From a gamma proteobacterium HTCC2207 (GTDB taxonomy: Bacteria; Pseudomonadota; Gammaproteobacteria; Pseudomonadales; Porticoccaceae): a DNA stretch of 34,083 bases. Below, one piece after another: positions 23,387 through 32,057 of the stretch (its first letter is position 1; every line of letters begins with the position of its first letter). Made by a program: the position numbers and the translations under genes. Location of the stretch: the NCBI GenBank assembly GCA_905181925.1, contig CAJIZU010000080.1:1-34083 (forward strand). Direction: 5' to 3'. The notes beneath the pieces are model-generated. The model was not told the DNA's origin. It did no database searches and worked only from the letters and a program-made list of their open reading frames with translations.

Positions 23387-25135
23387 ATGGCCTATGTCGA
23401 GGATGTAGAACACCAAGAACTCCACGAGCCAACTAGCTTTTATGCTAAGTATGTTTGGAGTCAAGATCATAAAGTCATCGCTATACAGTACTCGCTTACG
23501 GCTATTGCTGTGGGTCTAGTGGCGTTGGTTCTCTCTGGCATGATGCGTATGCAGATTGGGTTTCCAGGTAGTATTGATATGGACTCTACTGGCTATTATC
23601 AGGCCATGACTATGCATGGCATGATTATGGTTATCTACTTGCTCACGGCGCTATTTTTAGGGGGATTTGGTAATTATTTAATTCCGCTAATGGTGGGGGC
23701 TCGGGACATGGTTTTCCCGTTCGTTAATATGCTCAGTTACTGGTTTTATTTAGTGTCGGTTCTTGTCCTAATTGCGAGCTTCTTTGTCCCAGGAGGGCCC
23801 ACAGGTGCGGGTTGGACCCTGTATCCACCGCAAGCTATAACCGCGGGAACCCCCGGTTCTGAGTGGGGGATTATCTTAATGTTGGTGTCACTCATTATCT
23901 TTATCATCGCTGCCACCATGGGAGGGCTTAACTACGTAACCACGGTATTACAAGCTCGTACTCATGGAATGACTATGTTCAGGTTGCCGCTGACTGTATG
24001 GGGTATTTTCGTCGCGACGATATTAGCGTTATTGGCATTTCCAGCATTGTTTGTCAGTGGGATCATGATGCTTTTAGATAAAACGATTGGCACTAGTTTC
24101 TTTATGCCTGAGATGATGCAGTTTGGTACCCAGTTGGATCATACCGGAGGCAGCCCGATATTATTCCAACATCTGTTCTGGTTTTTCGGTCATCCAGAGG
24201 TCTACATTGTTGCGTTACCGGCATTTGGTTTGGTATCAGATTTAATAAGTGTCCATGCCAGACGAAGTATATTTGGCTACAGAATGATGGTTTGGGCAAT
24301 CGTAGCGATCGGTGTACTTAGTTTTGTGGTGTGGGCTCACCACATGTATGTCAGTGGTATGAATCCGTACTTTGGTTTTTTCTTTGCAACTACGACGCTT
24401 GTGATCGCAGTGCCTACTGCTCTTAAAGTGTATAACTGGTTGCTAACGCTTTGGCGCGGAAATATTCATCTCACCGTGCCTATGCTTTTTTCCTTAGCGT
24501 TTATTGTGACCTTTTTGGTGGGTGGCTTGACGGGGCTATTTTTAGGCAATGTCGTGGTAGATATTCCTTTATCTGATACTTACTTTGTCGTCGCACATTT
24601 TCACATGGTGATGGGTGTTGCTCCTATTTTGGTCGTATTTGGAGCGATCTACCACTGGTATCCCAAAATTACCGGACGGATGCTTCATGATGGGATTGGT
24701 AAGTTACATTTTTGGATAACTTTTCTTGGCACTTATCTTATTTATTTCCCTATGCATTACCTAGGTTTTCTCGGTATGCCCCGGCGTTATTATGCCTATG
24801 AAGACTACCAGTTTATTCCTGATTCGGCTCAGAGTCTAAATGCCTTTATTACAGTGGTCGCCATTGTGGTCGCTATCAGCCAGTTATTATTCATATTTAA
24901 CCTTATCTATAGCTTATTTAGAGGTAAGCCCTCAGGTGGAAACCCATGGCGTGCTAACTCACTGGAATGGTTGACGCCAGATACCCCGCCTAAGCATGGG
25001 AATTGGGGCGAATCTATGCCCGTTGTGCATCGTTGGGCCTACGATTATGGGGTGCCCGAGGCAGAACTTGATTTTGTGCCTCAAACAACATCGGGTGATG
25101 TGGTACCGGTTCATGAGAGTGATTTAGATGAATAG
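23387..25135 (+). CDS. coxA: Cytochrome c oxidase subunit I (A1-type haem-copper oxidase)
   Basis: A 582-residue catalytic subunit with twelve or more membrane helices, reducing O2 to water and pumping protons. The low-spin haem ligand lies in TMHGMIM. The CuB/Tyr motif GHPEVY is followed by the HH pair (WAHHMYVSGM), and the haem ligands lie in VVAHFHMVMG. D-channel residues are present in GNYLIPLMVGARDM, and the K-channel lysine in PTALKVYNW; with the Glu of GHPEVY these define the A1 class. It starts three bases after coxB behind GAGG. The C-terminal ~60 residues, rich in Pro and acidic residues, extend into the cytoplasm or periplasm. Confidence 0.97.
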   Translation: MAYVEDVEHQELHEPTSFYAKYVWSQDHKVIAIQYSLTAIAVGLVALVLSGMMRMQIGFPGSIDMDSTGYYQAMTMHGMIMVIYLLTALFLGGFGNYLIPLMVGARDMVFPFVNMLSYWFYLVSVLVLIASFFVPGGPTGAGWTLYPPQAITAGTPGSEWGIILMLVSLIIFIIAATMGGLNYVTTVLQARTHGMTMFRLPLTVWGIFVATILALLAFPALFVSGIMMLLDKTIGTSFFMPEMMQFGTQLDHTGGSPILFQHLFWFFGHPEVYIVALPAFGLVSDLISVHARRSIFGYRMMVWAIVAIGVLSFVVWAHHMYVSGMNPYFGFFFATTTLVIAVPTALKVYNWLLTLWRGNIHLTVPMLFSLAFIVTFLVGGLTGLFLGNVVVDIPLSDTYFVVAHFHMVMGVAPILVVFGAIYHWYPKITGRMLHDGIGKLHFWITFLGTYLIYFPMHYLGFLGMPRRYYAYEDYQFIPDSAQSLNAFITVVAIVVAISQLLFIFNLIYSLFRGKPSGGNPWRANSLEWLTPDTPPKHGNWGESMPVVHRWAYDYGVPEAELDFVPQTTSGDVVPVHESDLDE

Positions 25136-25165
25136 TAAGACCAACGTATTTAAGCGGAGATGATT

Positions 25166-25837
25166 ATGCTAGCCCAAACTACCTCGATCCCAATTACCGC
25201 ACCGCGTAGCTATTTCCAGCGTCGTAGCGCGAGTGCTAAAACAGGCCTACATTTACTGATGGCAGCCATCAGCTCCATGTATTTGTTGTTTTTACTATCT
25301 TATATTCTGCGGTCACAAGTGTCGGATTGGGAGGCATTGTCAGAGCCATGGCAACCACTGGCCCAGACTGGTCAGCTTTGGATAAATACGGCGTTGCTTT
25401 TGGTGGCGAGCATTGCCTTTGAAATGGCTCGAAGAAATATAGATCGATTTGAACAAGGAAATACCCGGGAGTTACTATGGCTAGCAGGGCTATCCTCATT
25501 TGGTTTTTTAATTGGTCAGTTAGTATTTTGGCAATACCTCACTGATCATGGCTATCTGGCTAGTAGTAATCCAGCCAATGCTTTTTTCTTTTTACTGACG
25601 GGGTTGCATGGGTTACATCTTGTTGGAGGTATGTTCGCATGGATGGTTGCCACATATAGACTGAGAGTTGTCGGTCAAAATGGAGACAACAGATCTGTTT
25701 CTTTAGCCAAGCTAAGTATTGAGTTATGCACTACCTACTGGCACTTCTTACTGGTTATCTGGATGTTACTCTTTGCTCTTTTATCAAGTTCTCCTGGTAC
25801 TTATGCGGCGATCGCTAAATTCTGTGGGATAGGGTAG
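25166..25837 (+). CDS. Cytochrome c oxidase subunit III family protein (first of two)
   Basis: A 223-residue membrane protein with five or more helices. TGLHGLHLVGG and the C-terminal YWHFLLVIWMLLF are hallmarks of COX3/CyoC family helices. It is more diverged than the second copy downstream: the N-terminal half (about 1-75) is atypical and the first helices are poorly conserved. I prefer the second ATG (25166): GGAG lies six bases before it, whereas it abuts the ATG at 25160. Two subunit-III genes in tandem recall the rhizobial coxMNOP arrangement. It may be an assembly or auxiliary subunit rather than the core subunit III. Confidence 0.82.
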   Translation: MLAQTTSIPITAPRSYFQRRSASAKTGLHLLMAAISSMYLLFLLSYILRSQVSDWEALSEPWQPLAQTGQLWINTALLLVASIAFEMARRNIDRFEQGNTRELLWLAGLSSFGFLIGQLVFWQYLTDHGYLASSNPANAFFFLLTGLHGLHLVGGMFAWMVATYRLRVVGQNGDNRSVSLAKLSIELCTTYWHFLLVIWMLLFALLSSSPGTYAAIAKFCGIG

Positions 25838-25845
25838 TAAATACT

Positions 25846-26520
25846 ATGAAAAATTCCGTATCCTCAAGTACTTCAGGTGTTAATGGATTAGTTCAGGACT
25901 GGGCCTCAGATAAAGATGCATTTAAAAATGTTTCCTGGGGAAAAACCATGATGTGGATTTTTCTACTTAGCGATACATTTATTTTTAGTTGTTTTTTAGT
26001 GGCCTATATGTCGGTAAGAATGACGACTGCGGTGCCTTGGCCTAATTCAAGCGAGGTGTTCGCACTGACTATTGCAGGCGAACATATTCCCTTGATCCTC
26101 ATTGCGATTATGACTTTTGTGTTGATTACAAGTAGTGGCACTATGGCAATGGCCGTTAATTGTGGTTATAGAGGTCAGCGTAAAAAAGCTGCCATGTTAA
26201 TGTTGTTGACGGCTTTGTTTGGTGTATTTTTTGTGGGTATGCAGGCCTTTGAGTGGACCAAATTAATTGTTGAGGAAGGCGTGCGGCCTTGGGGTAACCC
26301 CTTGGGTGCTGCGCAGTTCGGTGCCGCTTTTTTCATGATCACAGGTTTCCATGGTTTCCATGTTTCTATTGGGGTGGTTTATCTCACTGTCGTAGCTCTA
26401 AAAGTGTTGCGTGGCGACTACGAAGAGAGAGGTTATGAAATTGTTGAGATTACTGGGCTCTATTGGCACTTTGTCGACCTTGTTTGGGTCTTTATATTTG
26501 CTTTCTTTTATCTTTGGTAG
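25846..26520 (+). CDS. coxC: Cytochrome c oxidase subunit III
   Basis: A 224-residue protein with five predicted membrane helices. It contains the COX3 landmarks WIFLLSDTFIFSCFLVAYMS near the N-terminus, GMQAFEWTKLI in the middle, ITGFHGFHVSIG and the C-terminal YWHFVDLVWVFIFAFFY. It stabilises subunit I and supports proton uptake to the D channel. The ~35-residue N-terminal lead is hydrophilic. It starts eight bases after the first subunit-III-like gene and is followed after 12 bases by subunit IV with a strong AGGAGG site. Confidence 0.92.
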   Translation: MKNSVSSSTSGVNGLVQDWASDKDAFKNVSWGKTMMWIFLLSDTFIFSCFLVAYMSVRMTTAVPWPNSSEVFALTIAGEHIPLILIAIMTFVLITSSGTMAMAVNCGYRGQRKKAAMLMLLTALFGVFFVGMQAFEWTKLIVEEGVRPWGNPLGAAQFGAAFFMITGFHGFHVSIGVVYLTVVALKVLRGDYEERGYEIVEITGLYWHFVDLVWVFIFAFFYLW

Positions 26521-26532
26521 GAGGAGTTAACA

Positions 26533-26856
26533 ATGCAGCATACTAGTGAAGCGCAGGTTCAAGAACATCCTATAAGTCTTTATTTTAAGGTTTGGGGGTT
26601 ATTGTTCGTTCTCAGCAGTTTTTCCTACCTAGTTGATTACATGCAAATTCAAGGTGGGCTGCGCTGGACACTGATTTTAGTATTTATGTTCCTTAAGGCA
26701 GGGTTAATCATTGCTGTATTTATGCACATGATATGGGAACGCGTTGCTTTTGTACTGGCGATCTTGATGCCGCCCCTATGTATTCTGGTACTGATTGTAT
26801 TAATGGCTAGTGAGGCTAGCTATACGTACTTTAACCGCCTACTGTTTTTTCAGTGA
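26533..26856 (+). CDS. Cytochrome c oxidase subunit IV (prokaryotic type)
   Basis: A 107-residue protein with three hydrophobic helices (about 18-40, 44-64, 68-92). The pattern FMFLKAGLIIAVFMHMIWE is the signature of prokaryotic cytochrome c oxidase subunit IV (CtaF/CyoD-like). It ends the oxidase operon; a hairpin starting one base after its stop codon probably terminates transcription. The start is fixed by AGGAGG seven to eight bases upstream. Confidence 0.88.
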   Translation: MQHTSEAQVQEHPISLYFKVWGLLFVLSSFSYLVDYMQIQGGLRWTLILVFMFLKAGLIIAVFMHMIWERVAFVLAILMPPLCILVLIVLMASEASYTYFNRLLFFQ

Positions 26857-26857
26857 T

Positions 26858-26876
26858 AAGCTATGGCATAGCTTTT
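26858..26876 (+). terminator. Terminator of the caa3 oxidase operon
   Basis: AAGCTAT (26858-26864), loop GGC, ATAGCTT (26868-26874), continuing into TTTT (26873-26876). It begins right after the subunit IV stop and overlaps the last codons of the convergent gene. Confidence 0.6.
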
Positions 26877-27418
26877 ACAAAGCGCTTGAAACGATCCTGC
26901 AGGCGTATGAACCAGTGGGGTACCGACGGGCCCTCTCCAGCAAGAACTAACTGCGGGTGAGCGCGTATTACATCTCCTAAAATAGTCTCTTTTTCTGCTT
27001 CAATATCTACAAAAAACAAATGCTTACCCGCTTTTAGCTCAGACTCAAAGTGGGAGAAGCGTTTGTTCTTTATTTGGATACCAAAGAATCCACCTTCCCA
27101 GGTACAAAATCCCAGCACAACGATAGATAAAAACACAAAAGGGATCCATGTGGGACCCTGTGCCCAGCCGGATAGATGGGCTATGAGTAGGATGCTGATA
27201 GCCATGAAAAATCCAATTAATGCCCCAACTTCAGTGCCATGAACCACGTCAGTCCGCAGCACTGCTTCAACCTCATGAAGATGACTGTGTTGTGCGACAG
27301 CAGCGTCATCGAGACTTAATACATGAATATGTGGTGTCGAGATACCTTGACCCTCCAGCTCTCTCTCCACATCCTCTAGTTCATCAAGACTACTACTGAT
27401 ATAAAAATGGCGTCTCAT
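26861..27418 (-). CDS. Small membrane protein, DUF1269-like
   Basis: A 185-residue protein with a soluble N-terminal part (MRRHFYISSSLDELEDVERELEG..., an alpha/beta fold starting with RRHFYI), two hydrophobic helices (about 65-83 and 90-112) and a C-terminal soluble part. HIHVLS followed by 'LRTDVVHGTEVGALIG' and a Gly-rich membrane turn resembles a family of proteobacterial proteins that databases often label DUF1269 or 'NAD/FAD-utilizing enzyme'; I know of no demonstrated function. It ends four bases from subunit IV on the opposite strand. The ATG at 27418 is clear. Assignment is by remembered pattern and only moderately sure. Confidence 0.65.
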   Translation of the reverse strand: MRRHFYISSSLDELEDVERELEGQGISTPHIHVLSLDDAAVAQHSHLHEVEAVLRTDVVHGTEVGALIGFFMAISILLIAHLSGWAQGPTWIPFVFLSIVVLGFCTWEGGFFGIQIKNKRFSHFESELKAGKHLFFVDIEAEKETILGDVIRAHPQLVLAGEGPSVPHWFIRLQDRFKRFVKAMP

Positions 27419-27534
27419 AGTCCAACCCCTTAAATTTTATTATTAGATTAGGCGAATGAGGTTTTTGGGTGCACTAAAAAATAGTTAATGCGCCGAATAA
27501 TCATGCGCCTTCTATTTCAGTATAGGACAGGTAT

Positions 27535-27560
27535 TGAGGTGTGTCGAAAGACACACCTCA
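27535..27560 (-). terminator. Perfect hairpin downstream of the unrecognised gene at 27598-28074
   Basis: TGAGGTGTGTC (27535-27545), loop GAAA, GACACACCTCA (27550-27560): 11 perfect pairs. It lies 37 bases beyond the minus-strand gene, so it probably terminates the purC-hypothetical unit. T-runs are weak on both sides. Confidence 0.65.
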
Positions 27561-27597
27561 TTTAGAGCAATGAGAGATCTTTAAAGGTAATTCAGAC

Positions 27598-28074
27598 CTA
27601 AGCCTGGAATTGTTCTGGATTCATGAACATCAGCTTCACAACCAAGGTATCATCTACAGGCTCCACTGCCATCATAAGAACATTAATGTCCTCACCAATC
27701 TTGACGCCAGTAGGTACGTTGAACAGTAATCCGCCGGTGGCTTCATTAGTTAACGTGTGTAAGTCTTTTAAATCTTTGTCTTTGCGTACTTCAGTTTCAA
27801 ATTTCTGCAGCATAGTTTTGACTGAAATTTCAAAATTTGGGTAGTTAAATTGACCGCGATATTCGCTCCGATCTAGTTGCAGCTTGATCGGGATTACCAT
27901 TCCGTTTTGTTCAGATGTAAGCTGCCCTGACTGCACTGTATCGCCTTGCTTAAGTTCTTTAAAAAGCTTTTTGGCATCCTCTGGCTTCTGTCGGATAAAG
28001 CCCGCCACTAACAAATTCACACCAAGGTTAAAAAGCTTTCTTGAGTCTATATTAATATTCTTTTCTTCAGTCAT
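27598..28074 (-). CDS. Protein of unknown function
   Basis: A 158-residue soluble protein that I do not recognise. It has no signal peptide, membrane segment or cysteine. The N-terminus is polar (MTEEKNINID), followed by an amphipathic helix (SRKLFNLGVNLLVAGFI) and a Lys-rich helix. Residues 45 to 158 alternate in a way that suggests beta strands (GMVIPIKLQLDRSEYRGQFNYP, INVLMMAVEPVDDTLVVKLMF). It ends in NPEQFQA. It starts 51 bases after the purC stop on the same strand and is probably co-transcribed with it; codon use looks like that of its neighbours. A perfect hairpin follows. Confidence 0.75.
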   Translation of the reverse strand: MTEEKNINIDSRKLFNLGVNLLVAGFIRQKPEDAKKLFKELKQGDTVQSGQLTSEQNGMVIPIKLQLDRSEYRGQFNYPNFEISVKTMLQKFETEVRKDKDLKDLHTLTNEATGGLLFNVPTGVKIGEDINVLMMAVEPVDDTLVVKLMFMNPEQFQA

Positions 28075-28125
28075 TGTTATCGCCTGGTGTGTGTTAATTC
28101 TTTAATAGCCGTAATGTTGGACATG

Positions 28126-29235
28126 CTAACCTTGGTCAACGAGTCCATAGTCTTCATTCAATATCGCAATTATCTCCGCCTTTGGGTTGTCGGAAATTAT
28201 CAGTGGCTGACCCGTTATTTTCTCTGCAAGACTAACATAGGTATCGGACACCTGCATCATTACGCTTTCGGGTAGTTCATTGTTTTTTGCTAATGCGTTA
28301 CGCTCATCCATGCGGTTCTTATCCAGCAGAATGTCAGGTTCAGGGAAATGTGCTAAGAGCAATTGGCGGAACCCTTCTTTAGAATTCTCGACCACTTTTC
28401 CATCTCTATAGTTGGACCCATCCCATATTCTGGAGGAGTCTGGCGTGCCTACTTCATCCATGTAAATTAGCTTTTCGTTGCCTTGTTTGTCGGTGACATA
28501 ACCAAATTCAAATTTAGTATCGACAAAAACTTGATCGAGATTTGCAAGCTGTGAACTTATAACACCGAAACCTTCTCTGAGTAACTTTTCATACTCATTG
28601 ATATCGTCTTTGTTATTAAATTTAAAGGCAGCGGCATTATTTTCTATGTCAGCTCTGGAGATATTCACATCATCCACCTCAGGTACGCCAGGAATACCAG
28701 TGAGAACACCTTTGGTAGATGGGGTAATGAGTAACTCAGCTAATTTCTGATCGCGTTCTAAGCCATCTTCCAGTTGGATGCCGCAGAAGTCTCTCTCGCC
28801 TTTTGCATAGGATCGCCACATAGAGCCAGTGATATACTGACGGCATATGGCTTCAATCATTACTGGTTTAGCCCTTTGGACAATCCACACCAGAGGGTGA
28901 GGAACATCAAGGATATGGCTATCAGCAAGACCTTGTTCACGAAATAATTTGAACCAATGGTTAGAGATTGCATTGAGCGCAGCTCCTTTTCCAGGAACAC
29001 CGCGCATGTCGCCTTCACCGCGCCAAATGCACTCAAACGCCGAAATACGATCACTAATAACCATTATGGCTAAAGGTGCATCCGGAGCCACATCGTAATT
29101 TTTTTCAGCAATTAGTCGTCTGCTATCACTCTCTGTTAGCCAATAAACAGATCTTACTTTACCGCTGTGTACCGGTTGATCTGAGCGAATGGGGAGATCA
29201 TTGTTGGATGCTAATACTTTGTTCGCAAGACTCAT
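28126..29235 (-). CDS. purC: Phosphoribosylaminoimidazole-succinocarboxamide synthase
   Basis: A 369-residue SAICAR synthase of the long form found in Vibrio- and Alteromonas-like bacteria (the E. coli enzyme has 237 residues). It ligates aspartate to CAIR in purine synthesis using ATP. Seen: [12 protein letters not shown] near the N-terminus (the K-V-R ATP loop), [11 protein letters not shown], then [25 protein letters not shown] and [15 protein letters not shown], matching the family's DEVLTPDSSR-type signature. The C-terminal ~90 residues are the extra part of the long form. Start ATG at 29235; a promoter candidate lies 38 bases upstream. Confidence 0.94.
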   Translation of the reverse strand: MSLANKVLASNNDLPIRSDQPVHSGKVRSVYWLTESDSRRLIAEKNYDVAPDAPLAIMVISDRISAFECIWRGEGDMRGVPGKGAALNAISNHWFKLFREQGLADSHILDVPHPLVWIVQRAKPVMIEAICRQYITGSMWRSYAKGERDFCGIQLEDGLERDQKLAELLITPSTKGVLTGIPGVPEVDDVNISRADIENNAAAFKFNNKDDINEYEKLLREGFGVISSQLANLDQVFVDTKFEFGYVTDKQGNEKLIYMDEVGTPDSSRIWDGSNYRDGKVVENSKEGFRQLLLAHFPEPDILLDKNRMDERNALAKNNELPESVMMQVSDTYVSLAEKITGQPLIISDNPKAEIIAILNEDYGLVDQG

Positions 29236-29272
29236 TATTGTTGCCTAGGTTATTATTTCAAAAAGTATGTGA

Positions 29273-29301
29273 TTTAAAAGTCCGAAGCAGGATTCTAGCA
29301 A
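29273..29301 (-). promoter_or_regulatory. Predicted purC promoter
   Basis: On the minus strand TTGCTA (complement of 29296-29301), 17 bases, and TTTAAA (complement of 29273-29278) precede purC by 37 bases. No PurR-type palindrome is visible. Confidence 0.35.
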
Positions 29302-29393
29302 CTCAGAATCACTTGGGTAAAGTAAAGAATGCCTCTAAACTGCGTTATTATAAAAACTAGCTCAGTATGACCATCAAACTAAGGAATATTTAA

Positions 29394-30317
29394 ATGCCAA
29401 CAATTCTAATGACTGGCGGTAGTGGCTTTATTGGTAGGCATTTCTGCCGTGAGGCCGATAAGTTGGGCTGGTCCATGATCGTGCTGAGTCGGAATGTTAA
29501 TTCCGCGAAGGACCTGTTACCCAATTCAACGGAGTTAATCTCTTCTCTTGATGAAATATCCAGTGATCGAAAAATTGATACGGTCATTAATTTAGCGGGG
29601 GAACCGCTAGCCGAAAAGCGTTGGACTGAGTCACGTAAAAAACACTTTTATTCAAGTCGCAGTGGTCTTACTGACGGGCTCTATAAGTTTTTTAGTCACC
29701 GAAAATCAGCACCGGATTCTTTAATTAGTGGCTCTGCTATTGGTTATTATGGGCCAGGCAGCGAGCCTATGGATGAATCAAGCAGCGGTAAATCCGGATT
29801 TTCTCACAGTCTTTGCGCTAACTGGGAGTCCAGCGCATTGCAATTTGAAAAGCTAGGCACACGGGTTTGTTTAGTGCGCACGGGTATCGTGTTGGGTGAA
29901 AATGGCGCACTTGCTAAAATGCTACCTCCTTTTAAGTGGGGTCTCGGAGGGCCTATTGGCGATGGTCTGCAGTTTATGTCTTGGATACACATTCACGATA
30001 TGGTCGAGTTATTAAAGTACTGTGTTTCAAATACTGACCTAAAGGGAGCGGTTAATGCCACGGCGCCGAGTCCTGTGACCAATCGAGAATTTACACAAAT
30101 ACTAGCAACGGTTATACGCAGGCCTGCGTTTTTGCCAATGCCAGCTTTTATGGTCAAGTTACTGTTTGGTGAAATGGGCCTCGAATTATTGCTGCAAGGT
30201 CAGCAGGTAATACCCAAAAAAGTCATTGATCAAGGTTTTGAATTCAAGTTTCCACAACTTCAGCCAGCACTGAGCGATTTAATCCATAAATCCTCCGAGA
30301 ATCCTAAAAAGAGCTAG
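29394..30317 (+). CDS. TIGR01777 family NAD-dependent epimerase (YfcH-like)
   Basis: A 307-residue atypical extended SDR. The nucleotide-binding motif is TGGSGFIGRHFC (about 7-18). INLAGEPLAEKRWTESRKK (about 65-83) is the hallmark of the TIGR01777/YfcH family. SAIGYYG (about 114-120) carries the active-site Tyr, and the RTGIVLGENGALAKMLPPFKWGLGGPIGDG block follows. A C-terminal DUF1731-type segment (PAFMVKLLFGEMGLELLLQGQQVIPKK) ends it. The substrate is unknown. A clear TAAGGAAT site precedes ATG 29394. It opens a plus-strand run of small enzymes and is divergent from purC. Confidence 0.9.
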   Translation: MPTILMTGGSGFIGRHFCREADKLGWSMIVLSRNVNSAKDLLPNSTELISSLDEISSDRKIDTVINLAGEPLAEKRWTESRKKHFYSSRSGLTDGLYKFFSHRKSAPDSLISGSAIGYYGPGSEPMDESSSGKSGFSHSLCANWESSALQFEKLGTRVCLVRTGIVLGENGALAKMLPPFKWGLGGPIGDGLQFMSWIHIHDMVELLKYCVSNTDLKGAVNATAPSPVTNREFTQILATVIRRPAFLPMPAFMVKLLFGEMGLELLLQGQQVIPKKVIDQGFEFKFPQLQPALSDLIHKSSENPKKS

Positions 30318-30385
30318 AGACAGATACGAGAAAATGTATACTTACCGCGTGTTGAAAAAGAACCATTAACGAGATAGAGAACCCT

Positions 30386-31213
30386 ATGGGCCATTTGTTT
30401 GAAGGAAAAACCATCATTATTACAGGGGCATCTGCGGGCGTCGGAGCCGCTTGTGCACGCGCATTTGCAAGACATAAAGCAAACTTAGTGCTCTGTGCTC
30501 GCGGTCAAGCTGGCTTGGACAAAATTTCCGAAGAGTTATCATCGCAATGTTCAGTACTCACGGTCGCTATGGACGTCTCAGATACCGACCAATGTCTGGC
30601 GCTTTTAACTAAGGCAGAAGACGAATTCGGCAGAGTTGACGTACTTATCAACAATGCAGGTATGCATCATCGTGGCGATCTTGAAAAAGTGAAGCCAATT
30701 GATGTGGGGTCAATGGTAGATATTAATCTGCGTGCGCCATTAATTCTGTCTTGTGCGGCTATACCCTTTATCAAAAAATCGGATGGCGGTGCAATCGTCA
30801 TGGTGGGTTCACTTGCCGGCATGGCTCCATTGCAAGGTGCGGCAACGTACTCTGCCACTAAAGCGGGTCTGCGAGCCTTTGCATATGCGCTTGCTGATGA
30901 GCTTAAAGACTCCGAGATTAACGTCGGTGTAGTCTCTCCAGGGCCTATTGATACTGGTTTTATTATGAGTGAAATTGATGTTGTTGAAGATATTGTGTTC
31001 TCGCAACCGATGAGTAGTGCAGATGGCGTTGCAGATGCAGTGCTGAGTATCGCTAGAGGCGATAAAGTTGAAATAGCAATGCCTGCGGCCAGTGGCCGGC
31101 TGGTTATGTTAAGTTACCTTTTCCCTGCGTTGCGGCGCTTCATGCGTCCAAGTCTTTATGCCAAGGGCCGTAAAAACAAAGATAAATATCGTAATCGCAG
31201 TGTGGTTGATTAG
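30386..31213 (+). CDS. Short-chain dehydrogenase/reductase
   Basis: A 275-residue classical SDR. Cofactor motif TGASAGVGAACARAF (about 13-27) with an Arg two residues after the second strand (LVLCARG), which suggests NADP(H). NNAGMHHRG at about 91-99; catalytic Ser in VMVGSLAGM (about S142) and YSATK (Tyr154-Lys158); SPGPIDTGF afterwards. A hydrophobic C-terminal segment (about RLVMLSYLFPALRRFM) followed by a very basic tail (KGRKNKDKYRNR) hints at membrane association. Substrate unknown; related to the DltE/SDR group acting on acyl chains. It is followed 15 bases later by the esterase gene. Confidence 0.87.
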   Translation: MGHLFEGKTIIITGASAGVGAACARAFARHKANLVLCARGQAGLDKISEELSSQCSVLTVAMDVSDTDQCLALLTKAEDEFGRVDVLINNAGMHHRGDLEKVKPIDVGSMVDINLRAPLILSCAAIPFIKKSDGGAIVMVGSLAGMAPLQGAATYSATKAGLRAFAYALADELKDSEINVGVVSPGPIDTGFIMSEIDVVEDIVFSQPMSSADGVADAVLSIARGDKVEIAMPAASGRLVMLSYLFPALRRFMRPSLYAKGRKNKDKYRNRSVVD

Positions 31214-31228
31214 GGAGCCAAAAAGAGT

Positions 31229-31996
31229 ATGCAACTAAATTTCAGTGAGCAGGGGGATGGGCATGCGGTGATACTTATGCATGGTATGTTTGGCTCTCTT
31301 TCAAATTTGGGTAACTTGGCAAGACATTTGGCTACCCATTGCAGAGTTATTAGTGTTGACCTGCGCAACCATGGGGACTCACCGCATGAGTCAATAATGG
31401 ATATTCCGTCAATGGCCAATGATGTTGTTGAACTAATGGATGACTTGGCATTGTCAGAGGCAAGCCTAGTCGGTCATTCATTAGGCGGTAAAGTCGCTAT
31501 GCAAGTCGCGCTTAATTATCCTGAACGCGTTACAAAGTTAGTGGTGGCTGATATATCCCCGATTGCTTATAGTCCTCGTCAAGATGCTGCCTTAGATGCG
31601 CTAACACAGCTTTCATTAGCCAATGTTCTAAATCGAGCTGAAGCTGATGCCTTGGTTGCTATGCATGTACCTCACGCCCAAACACGTGCTTTCTTGCTGA
31701 AAAACTTGGTTCGTAATACCCAGGGAAGCTATCAGTTGAAACTCAATATGAGTGCAGTTGAAGCGAATTATGGTACCACTCTAGTGGCCGCTCCAGACGG
31801 TTTGCCATATCAGGGCCCTAGTTTGTTTTTAAAGGGTGAAAACTCTGCGTATATTCAAACCAAGCATCAGCCGATTATTAGTCAGCTTTTTCCGAACAGT
31901 GAAATTCGGATTATAGGGGGAGTGGGGCATTGGCTACATGCTGAAAAGCCTGATGAATTTAATACTAATGTTAGCGAATTTATTAATAGCCTCTGA
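31229..31996 (+). CDS. ybfF: Alpha/beta hydrolase, YbfF-like esterase
   Basis: A 255-residue alpha/beta hydrolase. The oxyanion region is HGMFGSLSNLGNLARHL, then VDLRNHGDSPH (the family-typical 'DLRNHG'), the nucleophile elbow GHSLGGKVAM (Ser88), an acidic residue in the FLKGENSAYI block, and the catalytic His in GGVGHWLHAEKP. This set is characteristic of YbfF, an esterase hydrolysing acyl-CoA or short esters. Length equals E. coli YbfF (254). The start is behind GGGAG in the 15-base gap after the SDR gene, so the two are likely one operon. Confidence 0.9.
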   Translation: MQLNFSEQGDGHAVILMHGMFGSLSNLGNLARHLATHCRVISVDLRNHGDSPHESIMDIPSMANDVVELMDDLALSEASLVGHSLGGKVAMQVALNYPERVTKLVVADISPIAYSPRQDAALDALTQLSLANVLNRAEADALVAMHVPHAQTRAFLLKNLVRNTQGSYQLKLNMSAVEANYGTTLVAAPDGLPYQGPSLFLKGENSAYIQTKHQPIISQLFPNSEIRIIGGVGHWLHAEKPDEFNTNVSEFINSL

Positions 31997-32057
31997 ACAA
32001 ATTACTTTAATCGTAGTAGAATCTTTCTATTGAAAATCCATTATCAGGACACCACGT

